Origin: Chloracidobacterium sp.
GTDB lineage: Bacteria; Acidobacteriota; Blastocatellia; Pyrinomonadales; Pyrinomonadaceae
NCBI GenBank assembly: GCA_016716305.1
Contig: JADJWP010000002.1
Coordinates: 2,478,501-2,542,500 of the forward strand
DNA: 64,000 nt
Direction of reading: 5' to 3'
Part shown: positions 45,384 through 54,502 of the stretch, one piece after another
Layout: every line of letters begins with the position of its first letter
Numbering within the stretch: the stretch's first letter is position 1
The notes under the pieces: generated by a model
Databases searched by the model: none
Told to the model about the DNA's origin: nothing
Seen by the model: only the letters and a program-made list of their open reading frames with translations
Program-made: the position numbers and the translations under genes

Positions 45384-45884
45384 ATGTATAGAAAGCTCGA
45401 AGATTTCAAAAGGGATTGGGCCTATGAGGCGGAAATGACCGAGAAGGCGTTGAGAAACCTGTCCGACGGATCGCTCGGACAAATGGCTTACGACGAGGGC
45501 CGGACACTCGGATTCCTGGCATGGCACCTAACGCTCACACTGGGCGAGATGCTTGGTCTCGTTGGCCTTAAGATCGATGCACCTGAGCCGGGGGCTCCAA
45601 TGCCGTTGACCGCCGCTGAGATCGCAGATACATATGCAGCGGCCGCGCGATCGGTCGCTGAGCAGGTATCGGCGAACTGGACCGATGAAACTCTGATGCA
45701 GACCGACGAGATGTACGGCGAGACATGGTCGCGCGGACAGACGCTTTTTTATTTGATCGCCCATCAAACCCATCATCGCGGGCAGATGACGATATTGATG
45801 CGCCAGGCAGGATTGCCGGTACCGGGAATTTATGGCCCTTCGAAAGAGGGGTGGGCCGCGATGGGAATGCCGGCGATGGCGTAA
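45384..45884 (+). CDS. DinB-family protein
   Basis: The 166-residue protein starts at ATG 45384, preceded by AAGGAG with good spacing. The frame extends to a TTG at 45321, but that extension is unlike the family. The DinB fold is identified by H48 (LAWHLTLTLGEML) and H127/H130-H131 (IAHQTHHRGQMTILMRQAG), the metal triad. It is unrelated in sequence to the DinB protein at 14018 beyond this motif. The function is unknown. Confidence 0.87.
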   Translation: MYRKLEDFKRDWAYEAEMTEKALRNLSDGSLGQMAYDEGRTLGFLAWHLTLTLGEMLGLVGLKIDAPEPGAPMPLTAAEIADTYAAAARSVAEQVSANWTDETLMQTDEMYGETWSRGQTLFYLIAHQTHHRGQMTILMRQAGLPVPGIYGPSKEGWAAMGMPAMA

Positions 45885-46039
45885 TATCAAACGATCCGAC
45901 ATCAGGACGTCTATAATCTGCAAATGCGATACCAAGAATGGCTGCCGAGGACCGGCGGCCATTTTTCCTTCCGCAAATCGACACGGCACATCAAACCGTC
46001 TAGAATGTCAGTTTCGTTTTCCATTCGGAAAGCAAAGAG

Positions 46040-48301
46040 ATGATGAACGAAACACAGATCACGGCCGAAATCGTTGAACAACACGGCCTTTCGCCGGCAG
46101 AGTACGAAAAGATCGTTTCGATAATGGGTCGCGAGCCGAACCTGACCGAATTGGGTGTATTCAGCGTGATGTGGTCGGAGCACTGCTCATACAAATCTTC
46201 CCGAATACACCTCAAACGGCTTCCGACGACGGGTCCGCGGGTGATAGTTCCGCCGGGCGAAAATGCCGGAGTGGTCGATATAGGTGACGACTGGTGCATT
46301 GCCTTTAAGGTCGAATCACATAATCACCCCAGTTTCATCGAGCCGTTTCAAGGCGCGGCGACAGGCGTCGGCGGGATCCTGCGAGACGTCTTTACGATGG
46401 GTGCAAGGCCGGTCGCTGCGATGAACAGTCTGCGTTTTGGGCCGCTGAACGATCCAAAACACGGTAATCGCAACAAGTCGATCTTGAAAGGCTGCGTCGA
46501 GGGCATCGGCCATTACGGGAATTGCTTTGGCGTGCCGACCGTCGGGGGCGAGGTCGTTTTTGACGAATCGTACAGCTTGAACCCGCTTGTGAATGCATTT
46601 GCGCTTGGCATCGTCAAGAAAGACCAGATCTTCTTTGGCAAAGCGTCGGGCATCGGCAACCCGGTACTCTACGTCGGTGCGAAGACCGGCCGCGACGGCA
46701 TTCATGGTGCGACGATGGCCTCAGCCGAGTTTGACGATGAGGCTCTCGAGAAACGCCCGACGGTGCAGGTCGGCGACCCGTTCCTTGAAAAGCTGCTTCT
46801 TGAGGCGTGTCTTGAGGCAATGCGAAGCGGAGCGATCGAGGGCATTCAGGATATGGGAGCGGCAGGCCTGACAAGTTCGTCGGTCGAAATGGCAGCGCGC
46901 GCCGGTACCGGCCTTGAACTAGACCTTACGCTCGTTCCGCAGCGAGAAACGGGAATGACCGCATACGAGATGATGCTCTCCGAATCGCAGGAGCGAATGC
47001 TGATCGTCGCCCGGAAGGGACGCGAAAAAGAGGTCGTTGAGATCTTCAATAAATGGGACCTCGACGCGGTCGTTATCGGGAGCGTGGTCGAGGGCGATCG
47101 CCTCAAGCTCGTCCATAATGGTGCGCTCGTTGCCGATCTGCCCGTGATCGCATTGACCGACGAAGCTCCGAAATACGAACGGCCGATGGCTCCTCAGGTG
47201 CCGCTGGCAACGACGAAAGAACGCCATGTTGACATTCTCTCGTCATCCGCACCCATCTCGGTCTCCGATTCGCTCATGAGGCTTCTTGCCTCGCCTAACA
47301 TCGCATCGAAGCACTGGGTGTATGAGCAATACGATTCGATGGTGAGAACGAACACGGCGGTGCTGCCGGGAGCGGATGCGGCGGTCATAAGAGTGAAGGA
47401 AACGCGTCGGGCGATCGCGATGTGTCTTGACGGCCCCGGCCGGTTTGTAGCGGTCAACGCGAAGGAAGGGGCGAAACTGGCCGTTGCCGAAGCCGCACGA
47501 AACGTGGCATGCGTTGGTGCACGGCCAATCGCCGTTACCAATTGCCTCAACTTTGCCTCGCCTGAACGGCCGGCGGTCATGCGTTCGTTCTCTGACGTCG
47601 TCGACGGCATGGCTGAAGCCTGTGAAGCGTTTGAGACGCCGGTCGTCTCCGGCAATGTCTCGTTCTACAACGAAACCGATGGCAAGGGTATCCTGCCCAC
47701 GCCGACGATCGGAATGGTCGGGCTGATAGACGACACCCGAAAGATGATCACGCAGGGGTTCAAGAACGAGGGCGACCTCATTGCACTTCTTGGTGCGACC
47801 CGCAACGATCTTTCCGTCAGCGAATACGCATCCGTGGTCGCAGGCTGGTCGACGGAGGACATGATCGCTGACGGTATTGTGCCTTCGATCGACCTCGCGG
47901 CTGAACGCAAGCTTCAGAGTGCGTTACTTGCGATGGCCGATGAGACACTGCTGAGTTCGGCGCATGATTGTTCCGAAGGCGGGCTGGCCGTGGCCATTGC
48001 TGAATCGTGCTTCTCATCGCTCGGCCGCGAGGCTCTCGGTGCCGAGATCTTGCTCGAAACCAACGGCCTCTCTCCCGAGGCGACGCTCTTTGCCGAGTCG
48101 CCCTCGCGCGTCGTCATCAGCTTTGCCGCGGAGAATCTCGACCGAGTTCGCGAGCTCGCCGCCGGACTTCCCTTTGCGGTGATCGGTACTGTGCGCGATG
48201 ATGTTCTGAATATCTCTCTTGATGGCCAACGTGCTGTCTCCTCTCTCGTCGCAGAGCTTGAGGCCATCTGGGAATCGGCGCTCGAACACGAACTTGGCTG
48301 A
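46040..48301 (+). CDS. purL: Phosphoribosylformylglycinamidine synthase II (PurL, small form)
   Basis: PurL converts FGAR to FGAM using ammonia in purine biosynthesis. This is the 753-residue small form, which works with separate PurQ and PurS subunits (not in the window). Signatures include VMWSEHCSYKSSR, FKVESHNHPSFIEPFQGAATGVGGILRDVFTMGARP, and IQDMGAAGLTSS. Translation probably starts at the first of two adjacent ATG codons (46040 or 46043). It is followed after 36 bases by an AbgT-family transporter gene. Confidence 0.95.
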   Translation: MMNETQITAEIVEQHGLSPAEYEKIVSIMGREPNLTELGVFSVMWSEHCSYKSSRIHLKRLPTTGPRVIVPPGENAGVVDIGDDWCIAFKVESHNHPSFIEPFQGAATGVGGILRDVFTMGARPVAAMNSLRFGPLNDPKHGNRNKSILKGCVEGIGHYGNCFGVPTVGGEVVFDESYSLNPLVNAFALGIVKKDQIFFGKASGIGNPVLYVGAKTGRDGIHGATMASAEFDDEALEKRPTVQVGDPFLEKLLLEACLEAMRSGAIEGIQDMGAAGLTSSSVEMAARAGTGLELDLTLVPQRETGMTAYEMMLSESQERMLIVARKGREKEVVEIFNKWDLDAVVIGSVVEGDRLKLVHNGALVADLPVIALTDEAPKYERPMAPQVPLATTKERHVDILSSSAPISVSDSLMRLLASPNIASKHWVYEQYDSMVRTNTAVLPGADAAVIRVKETRRAIAMCLDGPGRFVAVNAKEGAKLAVAEAARNVACVGARPIAVTNCLNFASPERPAVMRSFSDVVDGMAEACEAFETPVVSGNVSFYNETDGKGILPTPTIGMVGLIDDTRKMITQGFKNEGDLIALLGATRNDLSVSEYASVVAGWSTEDMIADGIVPSIDLAAERKLQSALLAMADETLLSSAHDCSEGGLAVAIAESCFSSLGREALGAEILLETNGLSPEATLFAESPSRVVISFAAENLDRVRELAAGLPFAVIGTVRDDVLNISLDGQRAVSSLVAELEAIWESALEHELG

Positions 48302-48337
48302 ACATAGGTCCGGAAACCTGCCGGGCAAGAGCTGAAT

Positions 48338-49903
48338 ATGGAAAATACTCAGACCGAACCGCCCGCAGATGCCCGGCCGGACACCTTCTATTTTCGCATT
48401 CTCGACCGCATTGAACGGGTCGGGAACAAGATCCCAAATCCCGCGTTCCTTTTCTTCATTCTCGCGGTGCTCGCCCTCGTGCTTTCGGCGGTTGTCTCGT
48501 GGGCCGATGTTTCGGTCGTCCACCCGGGCACGAAAGAGACGATCAAAGCGGTAAATCTACTTACGGTCGAGGGCTTGCATAGAATTCTCACCGGGCTGAT
48601 CACTAACTTCACCGGCTTTGCCCCGCTCGGCGTCGTGCTGGTCGGTATTCTCGGCATCACGGTCGCCGAGGCAAGCGGGTTGATCGGTGCGGTGCTTCGC
48701 GTGTTGGTGATGAACTCACCGAAGCGGTTGCTGACGGCGGTGGTCGTCTTCGCGGGCGTTATCTCGAACATGGCCAGCGATATCGGCTACGTGGTCTTGA
48801 TCCCGCTTGCGGCCCTGATGTTCCTTGCTGTCGGCCGACATCCGTTGGCGGGACTCGCGGCGGCATTTGCCGGAGTTTCGGGCGGCTTCTCGGCCAATCT
48901 TTTGCTTGCTCCGACCGATGCATTGCTTGCCGGGCTGACGCAGGAAGCGGCACGAATTCTAGACCCGGGATATATCGTCACGCCGGCGGCAAACTACTAC
49001 TTTCTCGCCGCCTCGACCTTCCTCGTTACCATTCTCGGCACCTATATAACCGAAAAGGTCGTTGTACCGCGGCTTGGCGAATACAAGGGCGACGTTGTTG
49101 CCGATAAGCTCGAAAGGCTCAACGCAGACGAAAAGCGAGGACTGCTTTACACCGCGATCGCCGTTGCCGTTTTCGTCGGGCTGATCCTTTGGGGAACGAT
49201 ACCCGAGGATGGCTTTCTCCGCGATGCGAAGACCGGCAGCCTGATCCGCTCGCCGTTCCTTACCGGAATTATTGCCATCGTCTTTTTCGGCGGCGTGCTT
49301 TTCGGCGTCGTTTACGGCTTTGCGTCAAAGAGCTTCAAGAAGATCGACGACGTTGTCCACGCAATGGAAGGCGGCATGCGGACGATGTCGGTTTATCTCG
49401 TGCTTGCGTTTTTCGCCGCGCAGTTCGTCGCCTTTTTCAATTGGTCAAACCTCGGGCTGATCCTCGCAGTTGAAGGTGCCGAGGTGCTTCGTTCGCTCGA
49501 ACTCGGCGGCATCACGCTCATCATCTCATTTGTCATACTCTCTATCATTCTCGATCTTTTTATCGGCTCGGCATCGGCAAAATGGGCCGTGATGGCACCG
49601 GTCTTTGTTCCGATGCTGATGCTGCTAGGCTATTCGCCGGAGCTTACACAGGCCTGCTACCGCGTCGGTGACAGCGTCTGCAATATCATCACGCCGCTGA
49701 TGTCCTACTTTCCGCTGATCGTCGCATTTGCTCGAAAGTATGACCCGAAAGCAGGCATCGGCACGATTATGTCGCTGATGATCCCATATTCGATCGTCTT
49801 CTTCATCGGCTGGACACTTTTCCTTGTTGCCTGGTACCTGCTCGAACTCCCGCTCGGCCCCGGCGCCGAGATCTTCTATCAGTTCGAAGAGGCACCTCAG
49901 TAG
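48338..49903 (+). CDS. AbgT-family transporter (p-aminobenzoyl-glutamate type)
   Basis: This 521-residue polytopic membrane protein has about 12 helices plus AbgT family blocks such as NPAFLFFILAVLALVLS, TGFAPLGVVLVGILGITVAEASGLI, and SNMASDIGYVVLIPLAALMF. AbgT proteins import p-aminobenzoyl-glutamate, a folate breakdown product, and some export sulfonamides. The gene lies 36 bases after purL with no terminator between. The pairing suggests a folate/purine link, but substrate specificity cannot be read from the sequence. Confidence 0.88.
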   Translation: MENTQTEPPADARPDTFYFRILDRIERVGNKIPNPAFLFFILAVLALVLSAVVSWADVSVVHPGTKETIKAVNLLTVEGLHRILTGLITNFTGFAPLGVVLVGILGITVAEASGLIGAVLRVLVMNSPKRLLTAVVVFAGVISNMASDIGYVVLIPLAALMFLAVGRHPLAGLAAAFAGVSGGFSANLLLAPTDALLAGLTQEAARILDPGYIVTPAANYYFLAASTFLVTILGTYITEKVVVPRLGEYKGDVVADKLERLNADEKRGLLYTAIAVAVFVGLILWGTIPEDGFLRDAKTGSLIRSPFLTGIIAIVFFGGVLFGVVYGFASKSFKKIDDVVHAMEGGMRTMSVYLVLAFFAAQFVAFFNWSNLGLILAVEGAEVLRSLELGGITLIISFVILSIILDLFIGSASAKWAVMAPVFVPMLMLLGYSPELTQACYRVGDSVCNIITPLMSYFPLIVAFARKYDPKAGIGTIMSLMIPYSIVFFIGWTLFLVAWYLLELPLGPGAEIFYQFEEAPQ

Positions 49904-49940
49904 TACACGATGCGCCGTGCCATAGCTCGAAAGTGAATTC

Positions 49941-50954
49941 TCATCGAGGATTTTTCGACCTTTTTTCACGTTTAAGCGCGTTGTAGAATTTGCAGGCCCG
50001 AAGGCGGCTCTTTATTTCCCGCCGTGTCGTTCCATCTGGATCGTCGATATATTTCTCGAAGACACGCCACGCCTTTTGTTCTTCTCCGATGAACACGAGG
50101 TCGACCATATGCGCAAGAGCACTACGGCGAATGTCGAGGCCAAGGCCGACATCCCCCGTTCGCGTTAGCACTGCAGACTTCTCTGTTAACCACTTTTCTG
50201 ACGCTTGATGTCCTTGTAAAACGAAATCTTGAGCAATGCCAGCAATCGGGAGATACTCACCTTTTGCTTTGTCGTACTTAAAATACGCTCGCGGCTCAGG
50301 TGAGCACGAGCCACAGTCATCCATAAAGTATCTGAAGCATGAATCAAACTGCATTAGCTCATAGATTCCATCCCCTTCCGCATCGAATATTTCCATAGCA
50401 TCGCGAAAACTGCCAAAATCTTCGCTTTGATAAATACTCCTCGGTCGATCCAATGATACGTCAACTATCGAGTAATTCGTGCAGCAAACGCCGCCCGGTC
50501 CCGAAACAACCGCGTATATCTGGGTCGAAGTCGGCCCAAGCAACGCCGAGGTGCCAATCAACGTTGCCCAGTAGCCACCGACCTCACGTTTTTTGAACCT
50601 AAAGATCACTTTTGCGTTGCGCTCAAGTGTACGAGGTACGTAGTCTTCGATCTTCAAGACATACCCGCCGGCATTGAGGTCGGCCTTGCTCTCACGTCCA
50701 TCGTCGTCAATTGCTGAAATCTGCGCCGTGATCGAAAAAATTTGATCGATCGTTACACCTTTGTACTCTAATTCAGCGTCTGATGTTGTCTCGGGAACCG
50801 GAGTAGGCGATGTTTTGGCTGCTGATATCACAACCGCCTGGCGAACATTGTCGTCAGCCGTCGAGTTTTCCTTTCCGCAACCGATTGCCGTAATGGCAAT
50901 GAAGATGATAAGTAAAATTCGCGCTAACAAAGTGAGGATATTAGAACACTCCAT
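49941..50954 (-). CDS. Lipoprotein of unknown function
   Basis: This 337-residue protein starts MECSNILTLLARI, with a lipobox ending IGC26GK. After a linker (TSPTPVPETTSDA) the rest is alpha/beta with no known domain. Several paired cysteines (VCCTNYS, DDCGSCSPEPRA) may form disulfides. The C terminus is strongly basic and helical. The DNA looks more AT-rich than its neighbours, a mild hint of different origin. The ATG at 50954 is preferred over an upstream TTG. Confidence 0.65.
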   Translation of the reverse strand: MECSNILTLLARILLIIFIAITAIGCGKENSTADDNVRQAVVISAAKTSPTPVPETTSDAELEYKGVTIDQIFSITAQISAIDDDGRESKADLNAGGYVLKIEDYVPRTLERNAKVIFRFKKREVGGYWATLIGTSALLGPTSTQIYAVVSGPGGVCCTNYSIVDVSLDRPRSIYQSEDFGSFRDAMEIFDAEGDGIYELMQFDSCFRYFMDDCGSCSPEPRAYFKYDKAKGEYLPIAGIAQDFVLQGHQASEKWLTEKSAVLTRTGDVGLGLDIRRSALAHMVDLVFIGEEQKAWRVFEKYIDDPDGTTRREIKSRLRACKFYNALKREKRSKNPR

Positions 50955-51016
50955 CACCAATCGACGCAATACTTTTTCTCACTGGACAGACTTTCGATAC
51001 CGTTTAGACTAAGAAC

Positions 51017-52183
51017 ATGCGGCCAGGTGTCTATCTTCACATTCCATTCTGCAAGTCGCGGTGTTCTTACTGCGATTTTGCGACTGACGTTTGGCGCGAT
51101 TCCGGTGCGGTTGAGCGGTATGTCGACGCGCTTTGCCGCGAGATCGAAGGCGGAAACCCGAGCGGTAGGGAGGGTGTCGGTACGGTGCCACAAGACGACA
51201 CCCTCCCTACGGGTCGGGTTTCTGCCTCTCACATCGACACGATCTACTTCGGCGGCGGTACGCCTTCACTGCTCGAGCCCGAACAGATAGAGAGAATTCT
51301 AAACGCTGTGACCTCGGTGTTCTCTGTGGCTGAATCGGCCGAGATCACGATGGAAATGAACCCGGCGACCGTAACGCCGGAGAAGCTCGATGCCTTCAGA
51401 AAGCTCGGCATAAACCGTGCGAGTTTTGGCGTCCAGACCTTTAACGAACGCGACCTCAAACTCCTGGCCCGCGGCCATGATGCCGACGACGCTCGGCAAA
51501 CGTACCGGATGCTTCGCGAGGCCGGTTTCGCGAACATTAGCTTTGACCTGATCGCCGGATTGCCGGGACAAACAATTGAGGATTGGTCGCGAAATCTCGA
51601 TGAAGCGATAGCGATGGAGCCCGAACATCTCTCACTATATTTGCTCGAAATTCACGAAGGCACGCCGCTGGCCGAGCAGGTCCGCAGCGGCCGCCGGACA
51701 CCGATCGACGACGAACTCGCCGCCGAAATGTACGAGATGATGCTCGACCGGCTCGCCGCAGCGGGTTACGAACAATACGAGATCTCAAATTTTGCAAAGC
51801 CCGGATTTGAATCGCGGCACAATACGAAATACTGGCGGCTCGATCCGGTATACGGCTTTGGCGTCTCGGCCCATTCATTCGATGGGCGCGAACGCTATGC
51901 CAACGAACGTGATACTGCGAAATACGTCTCGTCGATCGAAGAGGAAGGCTCTGCTGAAGTTTTCCGGGAAATCGTGAATATCGGTTCGGAAACTGCGTTC
52001 CTGGGCTTGCGGCTTAATGAGGGTGTCGACATCGAAGCGTACGAAAGGCGCTTTGGAGCGGAACTAAGCCTAAAGTCGTCTGAGCTGATTGAAAGAGGCC
52101 TCGTAGAGTCAGCCGACGGCCGTCTCCGTCTGACTCGCAAGGGCATGCTGTTCTCCAACGAGGTTTTTGCTGAGTTTGTTTAA
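51017..52183 (+). CDS. hemW: HemW-type radical SAM heme chaperone, with an in-frame 26-residue palindromic insertion
   Basis: The 388-residue protein has the radical SAM motif C12-x3-C16-x2-C19 and the HemW signatures YLHIPFCKSRCSYCDF, IYFGGGTPSLL (about 76-86), GVQTFNERDLKLLARGHD, and a C-terminal winged-helix region. HemW was formerly called oxygen-independent coproporphyrinogen oxidase-like. It is now known as a heme chaperone. Residues 45-70 (GGNPSGREG ... PTGRVSA) are an extra loop encoded exactly by a 78-bp palindrome (51149-51226). Since the rest is intact, the insert probably sits in a tolerated loop between the first helix and the IYFGGG strand. Its last 4 bases overlap the convergent 5'-nucleotidase gene. 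Confidence 0.9.
   Translation: MRPGVYLHIPFCKSRCSYCDFATDVWRDSGAVERYVDALCREIEGGNPSGREGVGTVPQDDTLPTGRVSASHIDTIYFGGGTPSLLEPEQIERILNAVTSVFSVAESAEITMEMNPATVTPEKLDAFRKLGINRASFGVQTFNERDLKLLARGHDADDARQTYRMLREAGFANISFDLIAGLPGQTIEDWSRNLDEAIAMEPEHLSLYLLEIHEGTPLAEQVRSGRRTPIDDELAAEMYEMMLDRLAAAGYEQYEISNFAKPGFESRHNTKYWRLDPVYGFGVSAHSFDGRERYANERDTAKYVSSIEEEGSAEVFREIVNIGSETAFLGLRLNEGVDIEAYERRFGAELSLKSSELIERGLVESADGRLRLTRKGMLFSNEVFAEFV
51149..51226. repeat. 78-bp in-frame palindromic element inside hemW
   Basis: Two 31-base arms (51149-51179 and 51196-51226) are reverse complements of each other except at three positions. A 16-base loop (51180-51195) lies between them. Both arms share the uninterrupted core GTAGGGAGGGTGTCG. 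The element is 78 bp, exactly 26 codons, and starts at a codon boundary, so it keeps the hemW frame open. The encoded loop is Gly/Arg/Val/Pro-rich. It looks like a mobile palindromic element captured as protein sequence. No second copy was noticed in this window. Confidence 0.88.
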
Positions 52184-53709
52184 TTCAGTCTTCTGATCCG
52201 GCCTTCTACCCGCGGCGAGATCGTTGCATTTGGCGATTCTTTGATCGCTTTCTCAAAAACCTCAGAGTCCTTCGGTGCCTTGTCCGCGGCGATAAGCAAT
52301 TTTGCGTCTTTGAACATCGTGTAGCCATCGCCTCCGCGTGAGACGAGAAAATCGGACGTCGCAACGGTATAGTTCGATCCAGGGTCGATAGGTTTACCGC
52401 CGACCATAGCCTCGACGATCCGCTGGCCGGGCAGCTTGCTTGCGTCGAATGTGAACCTCAGTCCCGATACTTGCGGGAAACGGCCGGGCTCGTTGTCTTC
52501 GCGGCTTCGGGCAACAGAATGCTCCAATATATCCAAAAGCAGCTTTCCTGAAACTTCGACCTTTACGATCGGGTTGTTGAATGGCAGCATCGAAAGTACA
52601 TCGCGCTTCGTCAACGGGCCTGGATTGTATGACAGGTCTGCACGTATCGAACCACCGTTCACGAAACCAATGTCCGCGCCGACGGCGTTGCGATATGCGT
52701 CCGCAATGAAGTTGCCGATATCGGTCTCCTTCGTCCGAACCGAATATGAAAGCGCGTCAAGCGGGACGGCGGTCGCACCGACGCGAACCTCGAGCTGGTC
52801 AAGCAGCGATCTGTATTTCGAAACGGCAGGAGCGAACTCCGGAGCGTCCGGAATCTGATCGGTAACGCGGATGATCTGCCAATCCATGCTGGCCAGCTTC
52901 CCGCTCTTCGTATCGATATAGAGATCGAATTTGCCGACCTCGCGAGCGTCGGCCCACATTTTGAAGATCGGTGTACCATTTGCCGACGACTGCAGCAGCG
53001 TGTGTTCATGGCCGCCGAGGATAAGATCGAATTTCTCGCATCCCGCGAGTTTCTTGTCCTGAGCCATGAAAAGATGCGTCAGTCCGATGATGACATTCGC
53101 CCCTTTTGCCCGCATTTTAGGGACCAGCTCTTTTGCGGTTTCGCAGAAGTCCGTGACCTTCAGTGATTCTTCGATGGACGACGTTTCCTTCGTTTCGGGA
53201 AGCAGAAAGCCGACGAACCCGATCTTAACCCCGCCAAATTCGCGGATGATGTAGGGCGGAAGGTCAGCGAATATCTTTCCGGTCCTTGAATCGATGACAT
53301 TCGAGCCAAGCCAGGTGAATTTTGATTCCTTTATACGGTCGATCAGTTCTGGCGTCTTAATGTCGAACTCGTGGTTGCCGAGTACTGAATAATCGAGTCC
53401 GACAGCGTTCCACGCATCGATCATCTGCGCTCCGCGATAGGTTCGTGTCTCGACTGACGGCGAAACCGTGTCACCGCCGAGGGTCATCAGGGTGTTCGGA
53501 TTGTCCTTCAGGGCATTTTTCTTAAGCGTCATCACGCGTGCCAGACCGCCGTATTTTCCGCCGTCGACCGGTGTGAACTGATAAGTGTCGTTAAGGTGAA
53601 GGATCGTGACCCGGACCGTTTCGCGCGTTTGCCCGAATGCCGCCGCGGGCCACAACACGACGATGAACAGGAACAGCAGCCTTGCCGACACTCTTTCAAG
53701 CATTTTCAT
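52180..53709 (-). CDS. Periplasmic 5'-nucleotidase/metallophosphatase (UshA-like)
   Basis: This 509-residue secreted protein has a signal peptide (about 1-26, FGQ). An N-terminal calcineurin-like phosphatase domain follows: ILHLNDTYQF, LMTLGGDTVSPS, LGNHEFDI and GGHEHTLL. The C-terminal 5_nucleotid_C domain (ETDIGNFIADAYRNAVGADIGFVNGGSIRADL) completes the UshA/5'-nucleotidase architecture. It would dephosphorylate nucleotides in the periplasm. The start (53709, or 53703 at a second ATG) overlaps the end of kynA by up to 14 bases, implying translational coupling. Confidence 0.9.
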   Translation of the reverse strand: MKMLERVSARLLFLFIVVLWPAAAFGQTRETVRVTILHLNDTYQFTPVDGGKYGGLARVMTLKKNALKDNPNTLMTLGGDTVSPSVETRTYRGAQMIDAWNAVGLDYSVLGNHEFDIKTPELIDRIKESKFTWLGSNVIDSRTGKIFADLPPYIIREFGGVKIGFVGFLLPETKETSSIEESLKVTDFCETAKELVPKMRAKGANVIIGLTHLFMAQDKKLAGCEKFDLILGGHEHTLLQSSANGTPIFKMWADAREVGKFDLYIDTKSGKLASMDWQIIRVTDQIPDAPEFAPAVSKYRSLLDQLEVRVGATAVPLDALSYSVRTKETDIGNFIADAYRNAVGADIGFVNGGSIRADLSYNPGPLTKRDVLSMLPFNNPIVKVEVSGKLLLDILEHSVARSREDNEPGRFPQVSGLRFTFDASKLPGQRIVEAMVGGKPIDPGSNYTVATSDFLVSRGGDGYTMFKDAKLLIAADKAPKDSEVFEKAIKESPNATISPRVEGRIRRLN

Positions 53710-54502
53710 TGCGAATATCCTCGATCTTCAGATGCGTACGGGCCTCCCAGAGTTCGGGAAAGAATTTCTTTGTCAATGTCGATGTCAGGTACCCGACGCC
53801 TTCCGAGCCGCCGGTGCCGCGTTTCATCCCGAGCATGCGTTCGACCATCTGAATGTGGTTGTATCGCCATGCGATGATCAACTCATCGTGTTCGATGAGC
53901 AGGTCCTGCATATTGTAGAGTTCAGCGTATTTCTCAGGATGGGCCAGCATCTCGACAGTCGCTTCGATCCGTTCGTCGTGGCTTGCAGCGGCCAGACCGC
54001 TCCTTCCAACGAGTTCCCAGAAACAGTCCGCGAGGGACGGTGAATCAAATCGCACCTTAAGTCGCGCATGAGCGAATTCGTCCTGTTCGAACGAGGCGAG
54101 TATCTTTTCGTCTTTGGCTCCGGAGGAAAATTCGAGCTCGCGGAACTGCATAGATTGGAAACCGCTGGCGGGGTTCAGCTTGTCGCGAAATTCGAGGAAG
54201 CCGATGGGCGCCATCGATTCGAGGATGTGGATCTGCGTCACCAATATTCGCTCGATCGATATCACACCGCGGAGCGAGTGGTTGGCGCGAAACAAGCGGC
54301 CCTCGTTCATCCATCCGATGCACGCGTCTAATTCGTGCAATATCTGCTTGAACCAAAGTTCGTACGTTTGATGAATGATTATGAATAGCAGTTCATCGTG
54401 GCTTTGAGGTTCAGATAGAGGGCGTTGAAGATCGATGAGCCTGCTCACCTGCAGATATTCGTTGTACGAGAGCGGCGGTTCTTCCCCGTATTCATTTGCC
54501 AT
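53696..54502 (-). CDS. kynA: Tryptophan 2,3-dioxygenase (KynA)
   Basis: This heme enzyme opens the indole ring of tryptophan to N-formylkynurenine. The 268-residue sequence shows LSYNEYLQVSRLIDLQ, the active-site helix HDELLFIIIHQTYELWFKQILHEL, GFQSMQFRELEF, and the heme-ligand region WRYNHIQMVERMLGMKRGTGGSEGVGYL. It lies upstream of the 5'-nucleotidase on the same strand, with overlapping ends. No kynB or kynU is present here. The length is usual for bacterial KynA. Confidence 0.94.
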   Translation of the reverse strand: MANEYGEEPPLSYNEYLQVSRLIDLQRPLSEPQSHDELLFIIIHQTYELWFKQILHELDACIGWMNEGRLFRANHSLRGVISIERILVTQIHILESMAPIGFLEFRDKLNPASGFQSMQFRELEFSSGAKDEKILASFEQDEFAHARLKVRFDSPSLADCFWELVGRSGLAAASHDERIEATVEMLAHPEKYAELYNMQDLLIEHDELIIAWRYNHIQMVERMLGMKRGTGGSEGVGYLTSTLTKKFFPELWEARTHLKIEDIRNENA

